Shown: in pieces, positions 57,040-64,000 of the stretch
Layout: every line of letters begins with the position of its first letter
Numbering within the stretch: the stretch's first letter is position 1
Source: Crocinitomicaceae bacterium
GTDB lineage: Bacteria; Bacteroidota; Bacteroidia; Flavobacteriales_D; Crocinitomicaceae
Direction: 5' to 3'
Length of the DNA: 64,000 bases
Assembly (NCBI GenBank): GCA_017983465.1
Contig: JAGOBK010000001.1
Coordinates: 558,001 to 622,000, forward strand
The notes under the pieces: generated by a model
The model's database searches: none
Told to the model about the DNA's origin: nothing
Seen by the model: only the letters and a program-made list of their open reading frames with translations
Made by a program: the position numbers and the translations under genes

Positions 57040-57557
57040 AAAGGCCGAGCAATAGACGTTTGGATCTCAATCAGCGAAGCACCAACTTTTCCTCTTGTCA
57101 CTTGATCATCGTGCATGGAGAGTCCATCTTTGCCTTGAACGAGCACACGTAATTCCGTTTTCAACCTGCCTTCCCCTATTCCATGAACGACACGAAAGCG
57201 TTTGACTTTCGTTTGAATCATTTGATTACAAAAGCGTTTGAATGCATCCGTTTGGGCAACTAAAATATCGTATTTACTCAGAAATCGCTCATCTAAGTTC
57301 AATTCATGGTGATGTAAATCAATGGAAGGAATTTGTTCAGTTCTACTTGATTTCTTTGAAATATTAGAGACCACATGATCCTTCATTGGCACTTTATGCA
57401 CTTGGATTTGCTTGCGACGAACAACAAATTCAACCGCTATTTTTCGTTCGAATCCATGTTCATCTTCCAAGCAAAGAAATGATCCTTCGGCACGCAGAAC
57501 ACGGAATAATCCCGACTCGTTCAGGATACTTACCTCTTCAAATTGTTGAAAGTTCAT
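57036..57557 (-). CDS. Smr domain protein
   Basis: This 173-residue protein has an N-terminal beta-rich part and a C-terminal Smr domain: IDLHHHELNLDERFLSKYD, QTDAFKRFCNQMIQTKVKRF, and the hallmark VVHGIGEGRLKTELRVLVQ. Smr domains nick or bind nucleic acid and occur at the end of MutS2. In Bacteroidota, stand-alone forms usually carry DUF2027 at the N-terminus, which may be the case here. It overlaps the convergent hydrolase gene by 4 bp and lies 3 bp after the permease gene. Confidence 0.85.
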   Translation of the reverse strand: MNFQQFEEVSILNESGLFRVLRAEGSFLCLEDEHGFERKIAVEFVVRRKQIQVHKVPMKDHVVSNISKKSSRTEQIPSIDLHHHELNLDERFLSKYDILVAQTDAFKRFCNQMIQTKVKRFRVVHGIGEGRLKTELRVLVQGKDGLSMHDDQVTRGKVGASLIEIQTSIARPF

Positions 57558-57560
57558 GAC

Positions 57561-59234
57561 TTAATTGAAACGAATGGCTTTGGTTGGACTAATTTTCGTC
57601 ACCACGTAACTTGGAACAATCAACGAAATCATACAAACGACAAACGTGACTAAGTTGACCAAGAACCAGGACATTGGATTCATTTCCACCGGAACTTTAT
57701 CCAGGTAATACACCAACGGATCCAATTTCAGGACTGCAAACTTCATTTGTATAAAACAGAGAACAAAGGCAACGCTATTCCCATAAAGCAATCCGCGTCC
57801 AATTAAATGCGCCGCTTGATATAGAAACAGTTTTCGGATGGACCAATCGCGTGCACCCATGGCTTTCAACATACCGATAAGGTTCGTTCGCACCACAATG
57901 AGAACCAACATCGCTGAACCCACATTGATCACGCCTATGAGCAACATTAAAAAGATGATGATGTACACATTGTAATCCAAGAAACTTAACCAAGCAAATA
58001 GATCCCGTTCCGTATCCAAAATACTACTGACTTGCATGAGTTCATTGTTTTCATTTGGACGCATTTCAATAATCGAACGAATTTCCTCTTCGACGTGCTT
58101 CAGTTGGTTCCAATCTGTGATTTGAACTTCAAATCCCGACACAAAATTTTTCCCTGTCCCGAGTCCTTCTGTTTCTGTTACTTGAACCGTAGCAAGGCTT
58201 GAGGTCATTTGATACGAGTTGATTCCAATGGATTCCTTGATCAATTCCCCGTTTTCGTCCTGCAAGAGCGCCGAAGAAGTAACGAATGCCTGCGAACAAT
58301 TGATTTGTATGTAACTGGTATCAATAGGCGTTTGTGTTCCTTTTAAAGGATCCGATTGGTAGACAATTAAACGGAAGTTCGTATCAGACAAATACGGCAA
58401 GTAGAATCCACCGTAGATATCTGGACCAGCACCCCAATCGTAAAGTAAGTCCGAAGCTTTACCCTCGACTCCTGCTTTCAGAACAATTTTTCCATTACTC
58501 AATTTATCGTCGATGATGATTTTTGTTTTTATTCCAAAATCATTCATTTTCTGCACTTCAGGCAAACGACAAAACACCAACTTTTGGTCGTATTCTTCTA
58601 ATCCGGTTTGGTAAATACCAACCACCTTGTACTTCCGAAGAACAGGTTGGTTTTTGACATAGTATACGGAGATGGTATCGTTCAAAGAATAATTCAATTG
58701 GTCTGCCATGCGTTTGGACAAGACCAACTCTTCCTGTTTCGATTGAAAATTCAGCACGCGACCAGCAACTAAATGTTCTTTGATGAATGTCCAATCGTAG
58801 GCTTGAATCACTCCTTTCATGACGACACCGAGAATGTCCTGTCTATTGATGAGGGAATCTTTTCCGTTTGATAAGTGAATGGTGTCTGAAAAACGTGTGG
58901 ATTGCAACATGGCTGGCTTAAACACAACAGGAGAAATTCCTTTCAATCCGTTTATTCCTGCCAGTTCTTTTAGTGCTTTTTGGTCCTTTAAAACCGCATC
59001 TCCTTCAAAAATCTGCTTAGTTCCTTTCTTCGAAATGAAAAGTGGAGCATTAAAACCCGTAATTTTGTTGCGCACTTCATGTTGGAAACCTGTAACGATT
59101 GCAACTGTTACGACGTTAACAACAATAGCGAGTGCAATACTTAAAACAGATATGCGTACAATCGGTTTAGAAACTTTAATACCTTGTAGCTTATTTTGGA
59201 TGAGACGACGTGATATGAAAATTTCGAAGGACAA
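57561..59234 (-). CDS. LolC/LolE-like ABC transporter permease with enlarged periplasmic domain
   Basis: This 557-residue protein starts at TTG 59234 with MSFEIFISRRLIQNKL, as LolC/E permeases do. TM1 is VLSIALAIVVNVVTVAIVTGF (about 28-48), and three C-terminal helices form an FtsX domain (IIIFLMLLIGVINVGSAMLV, and ILRTNLIGMLKAMGARDW-type coupling). The periplasmic part spans ~370 residues, roughly 150 more than in LolC/E of about 410 residues. The ATPase and partner subunits are not adjacent. It may move lipoproteins to the outer membrane or work in another export. Confidence 0.85.
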   Translation of the reverse strand: MSFEIFISRRLIQNKLQGIKVSKPIVRISVLSIALAIVVNVVTVAIVTGFQHEVRNKITGFNAPLFISKKGTKQIFEGDAVLKDQKALKELAGINGLKGISPVVFKPAMLQSTRFSDTIHLSNGKDSLINRQDILGVVMKGVIQAYDWTFIKEHLVAGRVLNFQSKQEELVLSKRMADQLNYSLNDTISVYYVKNQPVLRKYKVVGIYQTGLEEYDQKLVFCRLPEVQKMNDFGIKTKIIIDDKLSNGKIVLKAGVEGKASDLLYDWGAGPDIYGGFYLPYLSDTNFRLIVYQSDPLKGTQTPIDTSYIQINCSQAFVTSSALLQDENGELIKESIGINSYQMTSSLATVQVTETEGLGTGKNFVSGFEVQITDWNQLKHVEEEIRSIIEMRPNENNELMQVSSILDTERDLFAWLSFLDYNVYIIIFLMLLIGVINVGSAMLVLIVVRTNLIGMLKAMGARDWSIRKLFLYQAAHLIGRGLLYGNSVAFVLCFIQMKFAVLKLDPLVYYLDKVPVEMNPMSWFLVNLVTFVVCMISLIVPSYVVTKISPTKAIRFN

Positions 59235-60516
59235 AGTGCTTTTATTTAAGATTCAAAAATACACAAAGCTTCTGTGCTTGAAAACAATTTTCGTGTTTTT
59301 ACTTTTCAGCTGCGTTCAAAATGTCAAGGGTGAGCATGCTGCGACCGTTGGAACAGTCGTTATTGACGATACTGTGAAAGTCGCAAGAACCTTGTTTCCA
59401 ATGGAAAGACAAGAAGTGAAAAAACCCTTACTTGGAATCGATCGTTTGCATTTATTTGTGGATTCTCTGGCTGGAAAGCGTATTGCTGTCGTTGGAAACC
59501 AAACCTCTGTGGTGCAAGGAGTCCATTTAGTGGATACACTTTTATCCTTAAAACTAAATGTTGTCAAGGTGTTTTCGCCGGAGCATGGCTTCAGAGGTGA
59601 CGTGGACGCTGGAGAAAAAGTACACCATTCTATTGATGAAAAAACCGGAATTCCATTGGTCTCGCTTTATGGAAACAATAAAAAACCAAGTCCACAGCAA
59701 TTAGTGGATGTCGATATTGTCATTTACGACATTCAAGATGTTGGCGTTCGTTTTTATACCTTCATTTCCACCCTTCATTACGTGATGGAAGCTTGTGCGG
59801 AGAATAACAAACAAGTGGTAGTGTTGGATCGCCCGAATCCAAATGGACATTACGTCGATGGACCAATTTTAGAAAAGGAATTCAAATCTTTCGTTGGAAT
59901 GCATCCCGTTCCGATTGTGTACGGAATGACCATCGGAGAATACGCGACGATGATTAACGGTGAAGGTTGGTTGAACAATGGAATTCGCTGCAATTTGTGG
60001 GTAATCCCTTGTAAAAATTACAAGCACAAATTGAAATATACCTTACCTGTTGCTCCTTCGCCTAATTTACGCACAGATGGAGCGATTGCTTTGTATCCAA
60101 GTTTGTGTTTGTTTGAGGCAACTACGGTTAGTATAGGACGCGGGACAGACAAACCTTTTGAGTATTATGGTCACCCACGTTTCCCGAAAATGGACTTTTC
60201 CTTTACACCGGTTCCAACACCTGGAGCAAAGACTCCACCGCAAATGAATAAATTATGCTACGGCTACGATTTATCCAATGGAAGTTCCAAAAGAAGTTAT
60301 GAGATAAATTTGAATTACTTAATTCAAGCAAGAGATTTACTGGGCGACTCCGCTGTTTTCATCGATCAAAATGGATTCTTTAATCGTTTAGCGGGAACAG
60401 CTACCTTGAAAGAACAATTGTACAAAGGCTGGTCCTCGAAAGAAATCAGAGAAACGTGGAAACCAGGACTAGATGCCTTTATGATTATCCGGAAGAAGTA
60501 CTTATTGTACGAGTAG
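59215..60516 (+). CDS. namZ: DUF1343 exo-beta-N-acetylmuramidase (NamZ-like)
   Basis: From ATG 59215 this is 433 residues. A lipoprotein-like signal (LKTIFVFLLFSC) lies near residues 22-33, so TTG 59278 is a possible shorter start. The DUF1343 domain is clear: IAVVGNQTSVVQGVHLVDTL, VFSPEHGFRGDVDAGEKV, DIVIYDIQDVGVRFYTFIST, VLDRPNPNGHYVDGPIL and GRGTDKPFEYYGHP. Known NamZ enzymes remove MurNAc from the non-reducing end of cell-wall fragments, supporting peptidoglycan recycling. The frame runs open upstream to 58879, but that lies inside the permease gene. It ends 2 bp before the purE stop. Confidence 0.88.
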   Translation: MKISKDKVLLFKIQKYTKLLCLKTIFVFLLFSCVQNVKGEHAATVGTVVIDDTVKVARTLFPMERQEVKKPLLGIDRLHLFVDSLAGKRIAVVGNQTSVVQGVHLVDTLLSLKLNVVKVFSPEHGFRGDVDAGEKVHHSIDEKTGIPLVSLYGNNKKPSPQQLVDVDIVIYDIQDVGVRFYTFISTLHYVMEACAENNKQVVVLDRPNPNGHYVDGPILEKEFKSFVGMHPVPIVYGMTIGEYATMINGEGWLNNGIRCNLWVIPCKNYKHKLKYTLPVAPSPNLRTDGAIALYPSLCLFEATTVSIGRGTDKPFEYYGHPRFPKMDFSFTPVPTPGAKTPPQMNKLCYGYDLSNGSSKRSYEINLNYLIQARDLLGDSAVFIDQNGFFNRLAGTATLKEQLYKGWSSKEIRETWKPGLDAFMIIRKKYLLYE

Positions 60517-60518
60517 GA

Positions 60519-61004
60519 TTAGATCTCCAAGTTTTTACCGCTTTCTTCGACCATTTCCTTCATGGAAATAGCGTATGCATCCATTTTCGCTTGAACTTGC
60601 GGGTCAAAAGCTCCGATGATGCGTGCTGCAAGAATTCCTGCATTTTTCGCTGCATTTAAAGCTACGGTTGCAACTGGAATGCCATTTGGCATTTGAAGAA
60701 TACTCAAGATTGAATCCCAACCATCGATGGAATTAGAAGATTTAATTGGAACACCAATGACTGGTAAAGAAGTCATCGAGGCAGTCATTCCAGGAAGATG
60801 CGCAGCACCTCCAGCTCCAGCAATAATGACTTTAATTCCTCTTCCAGCAGCTTCTTTCGCGTAAGAGACCATTTTTTCTGGTGTGCGATGTGCTGAAACG
60901 ATTTCCACTTCTGTTTGAATGCCAAATTCATCTAAAATGAGTTTTGCTTCCTTCATAATTGGCAAATCTGACTTGCTCCCCATGATGATTCCAACGTGTA
61001 CCAT
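60519..61004 (-). CDS. purE: N5-carboxyaminoimidazole ribonucleotide mutase
   Basis: From ATG 61004 this is 161 residues beginning [33 protein letters not shown] holds the catalytic His and AIR-binding region, and [16 protein letters not shown] is standard. It is a class I PurE that converts N5-CAIR to CAIR after PurK (4771-5886). The two genes are about 55 kb apart, not in one operon as in E. coli. It starts 4 bp after the tatA-like gene, which suggests co-transcription. Confidence 0.96.
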   Translation of the reverse strand: MVHVGIIMGSKSDLPIMKEAKLILDEFGIQTEVEIVSAHRTPEKMVSYAKEAAGRGIKVIIAGAGGAAHLPGMTASMTSLPVIGVPIKSSNSIDGWDSILSILQMPNGIPVATVALNAAKNAGILAARIIGAFDPQVQAKMDAYAISMKEMVEESGKNLEI

Positions 61005-61008
61005 TATT

Positions 61009-61455
61009 CTACTGGTTTTTAGGTTCAATGCTATTTTCCTCTGCGACTGTAGTCACATCGGATACTGTTTGTACTTCTATTTCATTAGCTGGTGCTTCCT
61101 CTACGGTTGGAAGTGCATCCTGTGCCGTTGCCTTTTCTACCGGTGTTTGTGGTCGTCCAGTGTAGTGCACGCTATTTTCTACATCTGAATACATTTGATC
61201 CAAAGGTTGAACCAATTGTTCCTGTGTTTCTTTCAGAATGGAGGTGATATTTAACTCTTCTTTGATACCCACACCAGACTTTTTAATCTCCTGCTGTAAT
61301 TCGTTCGAAGCGTTGCGGATTTGATACATGGCTTGACCCATTGTTTTCGCAATACCCGGAATGCTTTTTGAACCAAAAAACAGCAAAATCACGATTAAAA
61401 TAACGACGATTTCAGATCCGGCAACATCTCCTAAAAACAATGGTAACATGTACAT
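61009..61455 (-). CDS. tatA: Sec-independent (Tat) translocase TatA/E-like protein
   Basis: This 148-residue protein has one N-terminal helix ([14 protein letters not shown], about 15-28) followed by the amphipathic [20 protein letters not shown], the TatA F-G-x-K-x-P signature. A long C-terminal acidic tail ([16 protein letters not shown]) makes it larger than most TatA. It would pair with TatC, which is not here. The glycosylasparaginase in this window has a twin-arginine start and could be a client. A TACCTTTG box lies 4 nt before the first ATG. Confidence 0.85.
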   Translation of the reverse strand: MYMLPLFLGDVAGSEIVVILIVILLFFGSKSIPGIAKTMGQAMYQIRNASNELQQEIKKSGVGIKEELNITSILKETQEQLVQPLDQMYSDVENSVHYTGRPQTPVEKATAQDALPTVEEAPANEIEVQTVSDVTTVAEENSIEPKNQ

Positions 61456-61459
61456 AAAA

Positions 61460-61467
61460 CAAAGGTA
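61460..61467 (-). promoter_or_regulatory. tatA-purE promoter -7 box (TACCTTTG)
   Basis: A full -7 match ending 4 nt before ATG 61455. Transcription would start at or just before the ATG, or give a short leader for the second ATG at 61449. Confidence 0.55.
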
Positions 61468-61646
61468 TGATTTATAGACAATATTTCTCCAACTTCAGAA
61501 AAAGTAATTTATTCGTATTTCTAAAATTCCATTCATGCTCATCAAATTTCATGCAGACTGGTTCGAGTATAATTTTGCTAGAATAATGCCAAATTCACGT
61601 ATATACAATTTTATCTAAATATAAAGAGTGTAAAACTTATATTTAA

Positions 61647-61654
61647 TACATTTG
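61647..61654 (+). promoter_or_regulatory. -7 box upstream of the GldM-like pair (TACATTTG)
   Basis: A full TAnnTTTG match about 57 nt before ATG 61712. The 256-bp gap before it is AT-rich with no gene I can support; a 27-codon frame at 61535-61618 looks accidental. Confidence 0.4.
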
Positions 61655-61711
61655 CTCTTATCAAATACAATTTTTAGTTTAACATTAATTAACTAACATA
61701 ATTCTTTTTAC

Positions 61712-62314
61712 ATGAAAACAATCATTTTATCTTTCTTTTCAATCCTTTTTTCAACTGGCGTATACGCGCAATTCGGTGTAATTGGGCAGCCGGAATTCAA
61801 TGTATTGTACTTAGGTTATGATAATTTTATTAAACCGATTATACCCTCCAATGAAGAAATCAGTTTAGACATTGATGGAGCAATTGCTGTTAAAGCATTA
61901 CGACCAGGTGAAGAAAATGGGTATTATGTTCGACCATTATCTTCTGATGATGTGACAATTACTTTAAGTTCGGAAAATGCAAATGGAGAAATTAAAAATT
62001 ATGGGACATTTAAATACATGGTTAAAAATTTCCCTCCTGCGGAATTACAAACACTTGCCATTTCTAAAGCATCAGGTACTAGATTAAGGGTTAGTATGGG
62101 TGCTTCGAGTCCTTTAATGGCTAATTTTCATATTACCGGAGGCGAAATTATTCTTGAAAATGAATCGATTGTTTTTAAAGGAGATGTTATAAGTCCATCT
62201 TTAATTGAGAAAGCAAAGACCGGAACAAATGTTAAGATTAAAGTCAATTACATTAGAATTGGTAATGAGCAGTTCCCTAACACAATTACATCTATTTTGG
62301 AAGTTGTTGAATAA
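61712..62314 (+). CDS. Secreted protein resembling the GldM C-terminal region (copy 1)
   Basis: This 200-residue protein has the signal peptide MKTIILSFFSILFSTGVYAQ. The mature part is all-beta: NVLYLGYDNFIKPIIPSN matches the V-x-Y-R-G-x-x-N-P opening of the GldM periplasmic C-terminal domains. After NGEIKNYGTFKYMVKNFPP comes ISKASGTRLRVSMGASSPL and GGEI, the S-K-x-x-G-x-x-L-x-x-x-x-G layout of the last GldM domain. It has no GldM transmembrane helix and no T9SS sorting signal. It is a tandem paralogue of the next gene. It may bind T9SS or motility machinery. Confidence 0.75.
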   Translation: MKTIILSFFSILFSTGVYAQFGVIGQPEFNVLYLGYDNFIKPIIPSNEEISLDIDGAIAVKALRPGEENGYYVRPLSSDDVTITLSSENANGEIKNYGTFKYMVKNFPPAELQTLAISKASGTRLRVSMGASSPLMANFHITGGEIILENESIVFKGDVISPSLIEKAKTGTNVKIKVNYIRIGNEQFPNTITSILEVVE

Positions 62315-62419
62315 TTCATATTAGATAACCAACAATTCAAATTCAATAAGACTTTTTGCCAATGTATTAAACTGAAAACCTTTCAGATAATCACTATTTA
62401 ACAATCAATTTATTCAATT

Positions 62420-63025
62420 ATGAAAACAATCATTTTATCTTTCTTTTCGATCTTTTTTTCAACTGGAATATACGCGCAATTCGGTGTAATTGCTCGACCC
62501 GATTTCGCCTTAATGTATCGAGGATACCCAAATAAATTAGTCCCGATGATTTCTTCTGATGAAACAGCATCAATCAGTGTATCAGGAGGGACATGTACAA
62601 GGTCTACTTGGACAGTGAATGATGTTCAATACAACGGATACATTGTTAATCCTACCGGAACACAAGTAACAATTACTTTAACTGGTAAAAGTAAAAACGG
62701 AAAAGTGAAAAATTATGGCACGTTTAATTACAAAGTAAAACCTTTTCCAATGCCACAATTAGAAAATTATACAATTTCTAAATCTATAGGGTCAAAATTA
62801 ACGGTTGGACTTGGTGCAGATTGTCCTTTATTCGCCAGTTACGAAATAATTGGCGGCGATCTCACTATAGGAGATGAGGTGATTCCTTTTAGTGGAAATA
62901 ATGTGCCTGCATCAGCACTTCAAAAAGCAGCAATCGATATGAATATTGCTATTTCTCTTACATACAAAAGAACTGGAAGTGAAAGTGCAAGCATTATTCA
63001 AGGCGTCCTTAAAGTTGTTGAATAA
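62420..63025 (+). CDS. Secreted protein resembling the GldM C-terminal region (copy 2)
   Basis: This 201-residue paralogue shares an almost identical signal peptide (MKTIILSFFSIFFSTGIYAQ, then FGVI) with copy 1, but the mature part has diverged. The matching landmarks are LMYRGYPNKLVPMIS, GKVKNYGTFNYKVKPFP, ISKSIGSKLTVGLGADCPLF and GGDLTIGDEVIPFSGNNVP, closer than copy 1 to the GldM consensus (Y-R-G-x-x-N). 105 bp separate the genes without a terminator, so they may be co-transcribed. A perfect 18-bp hairpin follows the gene. Confidence 0.75.
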   Translation: MKTIILSFFSIFFSTGIYAQFGVIARPDFALMYRGYPNKLVPMISSDETASISVSGGTCTRSTWTVNDVQYNGYIVNPTGTQVTITLTGKSKNGKVKNYGTFNYKVKPFPMPQLENYTISKSIGSKLTVGLGADCPLFASYEIIGGDLTIGDEVIPFSGNNVPASALQKAAIDMNIAISLTYKRTGSESASIIQGVLKVVE

Positions 63026-63090
63026 CATCCAAATTCCAACAACACTAAAATCTATTTCCAATAATTTCTCTTTGAAGCAGAGTTCATTAT

Positions 63091-63130
63091 AAAAAGAAAG
63101 GTTTATCCGCTTGGATAAACCTTTCTTTTT
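63091..63130. terminator. Long bidirectional terminator
   Basis: AAAAAGAAAGGTTTATCC pairs with GGATAAACCTTTCTTTTT, a perfect 18-bp stem with loop GCTT. It ends the GldM-like pair and the convergent SDR gene. It is the longest hairpin in the window. Confidence 0.88.
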
Positions 63131-63191
63131 TATGGGTTCATTCTAGTTCAGTTAACGTACATAAATGCTCTTTATTCAGAACAGAATCAAA

Positions 63192-63968
63192 TTATTTCTT
63201 CGGTACCGTTTGCATTTTTTCAATCACGGCAGAAAGCATTTTCAAAGGAATGAATGGCACTAATTTTATTAAAAACGCAAAGGAGAACTCAGAAATCTGA
63301 ATTACTTTTCCTTTCATCATTCCATCATAACCAGATTTTGCAGTTTTCGCTGCGCTTGCACCTTTATCGAACATTGTTCCACCTTCCAGTCCGGCAACAT
63401 GCTCAAATTCTGTTTTTACAGGACCCGGACAAAGTGCAGTAACTGTTACACCAGCGTTTCTTAGTTCATAAGAAATTCCTTCTGTGAAGGAAACCACGAA
63501 TGCTTTTGTTGCAAAGTAAGTTGCCTGTAATGGCCCAGGTAGGAATCCAGCGGTACTAGCCGTGTTTAGGATTTTCCCATGTCCACGTTGTTTCATGTCT
63601 TGCAGAAACAAGTGTGTTAACTCAACCAATGCTGTTACATTCAACTGAATCATTTCCAAGTCTTTCTCCAAAGGACGATCAATGAATTCACCGTGTCCAC
63701 CGAAGCCAGCATTGTTCATCAAGTAGTCTACTTCTAAACCTGAATGATTCACAAAATCGTAGACTTTTTTCGCTGCGTGTGCTTGCGCCAAGTCTTGTGT
63801 AAATGTGGAAACATGCACTTTGTATGTTGATTCCAATTCTGTCTTCAAGGCTTCCAATGCTTCTGTTCGACGTGCAACTAAAATTAAGTTACCACCTTTC
63901 GATGCATGGATTCTCGCTAATTCTTTACCGATTCCACTTGAAGCGCCAGTTATAAGTGCTGTTTTCAT
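63192..63968 (-). CDS. Classical SDR family dehydrogenase/reductase
   Basis: This 258-residue protein has the cofactor motif ITGASSGIGKELARI (residues 6-20) and LVARRTEAL after strand 2, which favours NADP(H). MNNAGFGG is the NNAG motif, and the catalytic residues are Ser in LNTASTAGF plus Tyr and Lys in QATYFATKAFVVSF. It has the C-terminal hydrophobic stretch of DltE/YqjQ-like SDRs. In contrast to the SDR at 913-1617, the full catalytic set is present. The substrate is unknown. Confidence 0.9.
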   Translation of the reverse strand: MKTALITGASSGIGKELARIHASKGGNLILVARRTEALEALKTELESTYKVHVSTFTQDLAQAHAAKKVYDFVNHSGLEVDYLMNNAGFGGHGEFIDRPLEKDLEMIQLNVTALVELTHLFLQDMKQRGHGKILNTASTAGFLPGPLQATYFATKAFVVSFTEGISYELRNAGVTVTALCPGPVKTEFEHVAGLEGGTMFDKGASAAKTAKSGYDGMMKGKVIQISEFSFAFLIKLVPFIPLKMLSAVIEKMQTVPKK

Positions 63969-64000
63969 ATTGTTCTTTTCTGTTTTAAAATTTTATTGAT

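Noticed and set aside
58879..59214. Long upstream extension of the namZ frame (545 residues in all)
   Set aside because: It lies antisense inside the permease gene and precedes the lipoprotein signal.
61535..61618. 27-codon plus-strand frame in the gap before the GldM-like pair
   Set aside because: No promoter, no ribosome-binding context and no recognisable pattern; consistent with chance in AT-rich DNA.

Overview
The window reads as a chromosomal core segment of a Bacteroidota (Flavobacteriales) bacterium, probably close to Fluviicola / Crocinitomicaceae. The evidence is: low GC; many TAnnTTTG -7 promoter boxes and almost no Shine-Dalgarno sequences; two type IX secretion (T9SS) cargo proteins, one with a type A and one with a type B C-terminal signal; a 288-residue primary sigma factor; paired topoisomerase IV-type subunits; and Bacteroidota families such as DUF4290. 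The genus is an inference. I see no rRNA, tRNA, CRISPR array, insertion sequence, prophage or recognisable defence island.

Layout. 1-912: the end of a SIMPL-domain gene, then a compound palindromic repeat. 913-4656: an SDR gene facing the operon hpt-adk-obg-PAP2-crcB. 4771-8737: purK, a large T9SS cargo with a thioredoxin-like CxxC, and tcdA. 8867-12706: two peptide (POT) transporters and an acidic unknown. 12808-16471: trmB, a glycosyltransferase, gatC, plsC and trpS. 16465-24191: a TonB receptor, then the operon dapF-GNAT-mltG-glycosylasparaginase-beta-mannosidase. 24314-29126: HtrA protease, sigma factor, GAPDH and cmk. 29109-36276: a DUF2891 protein, an unknown membrane protein and topoisomerase IV A/B. 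36510-40909: efp, gcvT, a GDPD lipoprotein, a small secreted unknown and gdhA. 41200-45503: an SprB-repeat T9SS protein, a DUF4197 protein and a nucleoside phosphorylase. 45504-50223: purL-DUF4290-murA-TlpA on the minus strand. 50458-54831: lpdA, a membrane unknown, map, an acyl-CoA reductase and a ferredoxin. 54841-61455: a membrane-anchored putative hydrolase, an Smr protein, a LolC/E-like permease, NamZ, PurE and TatA. 61712-63968: two tandem secreted proteins resembling the GldM C-terminal region, and an SDR.

How the genes relate. Most are housekeeping: purine synthesis and salvage (purK, purE, purL, hpt, adk), cell wall (murA, mltG, dapF, namZ), translation (trpS, gatC, trmB, efp, map, cmk) and central metabolism (gap, gdhA, lpdA, gcvT). 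The more lineage-specific parts are the T9SS cargo, the GldM-like pair, an N-glycan degradation pair and several uncharacterised envelope proteins. Genes are tightly packed: eight convergent gene pairs overlap or lie within 2 bp, and at least seven start codons lie only 3-4 nt from a -7 box, which suggests leaderless transcripts.
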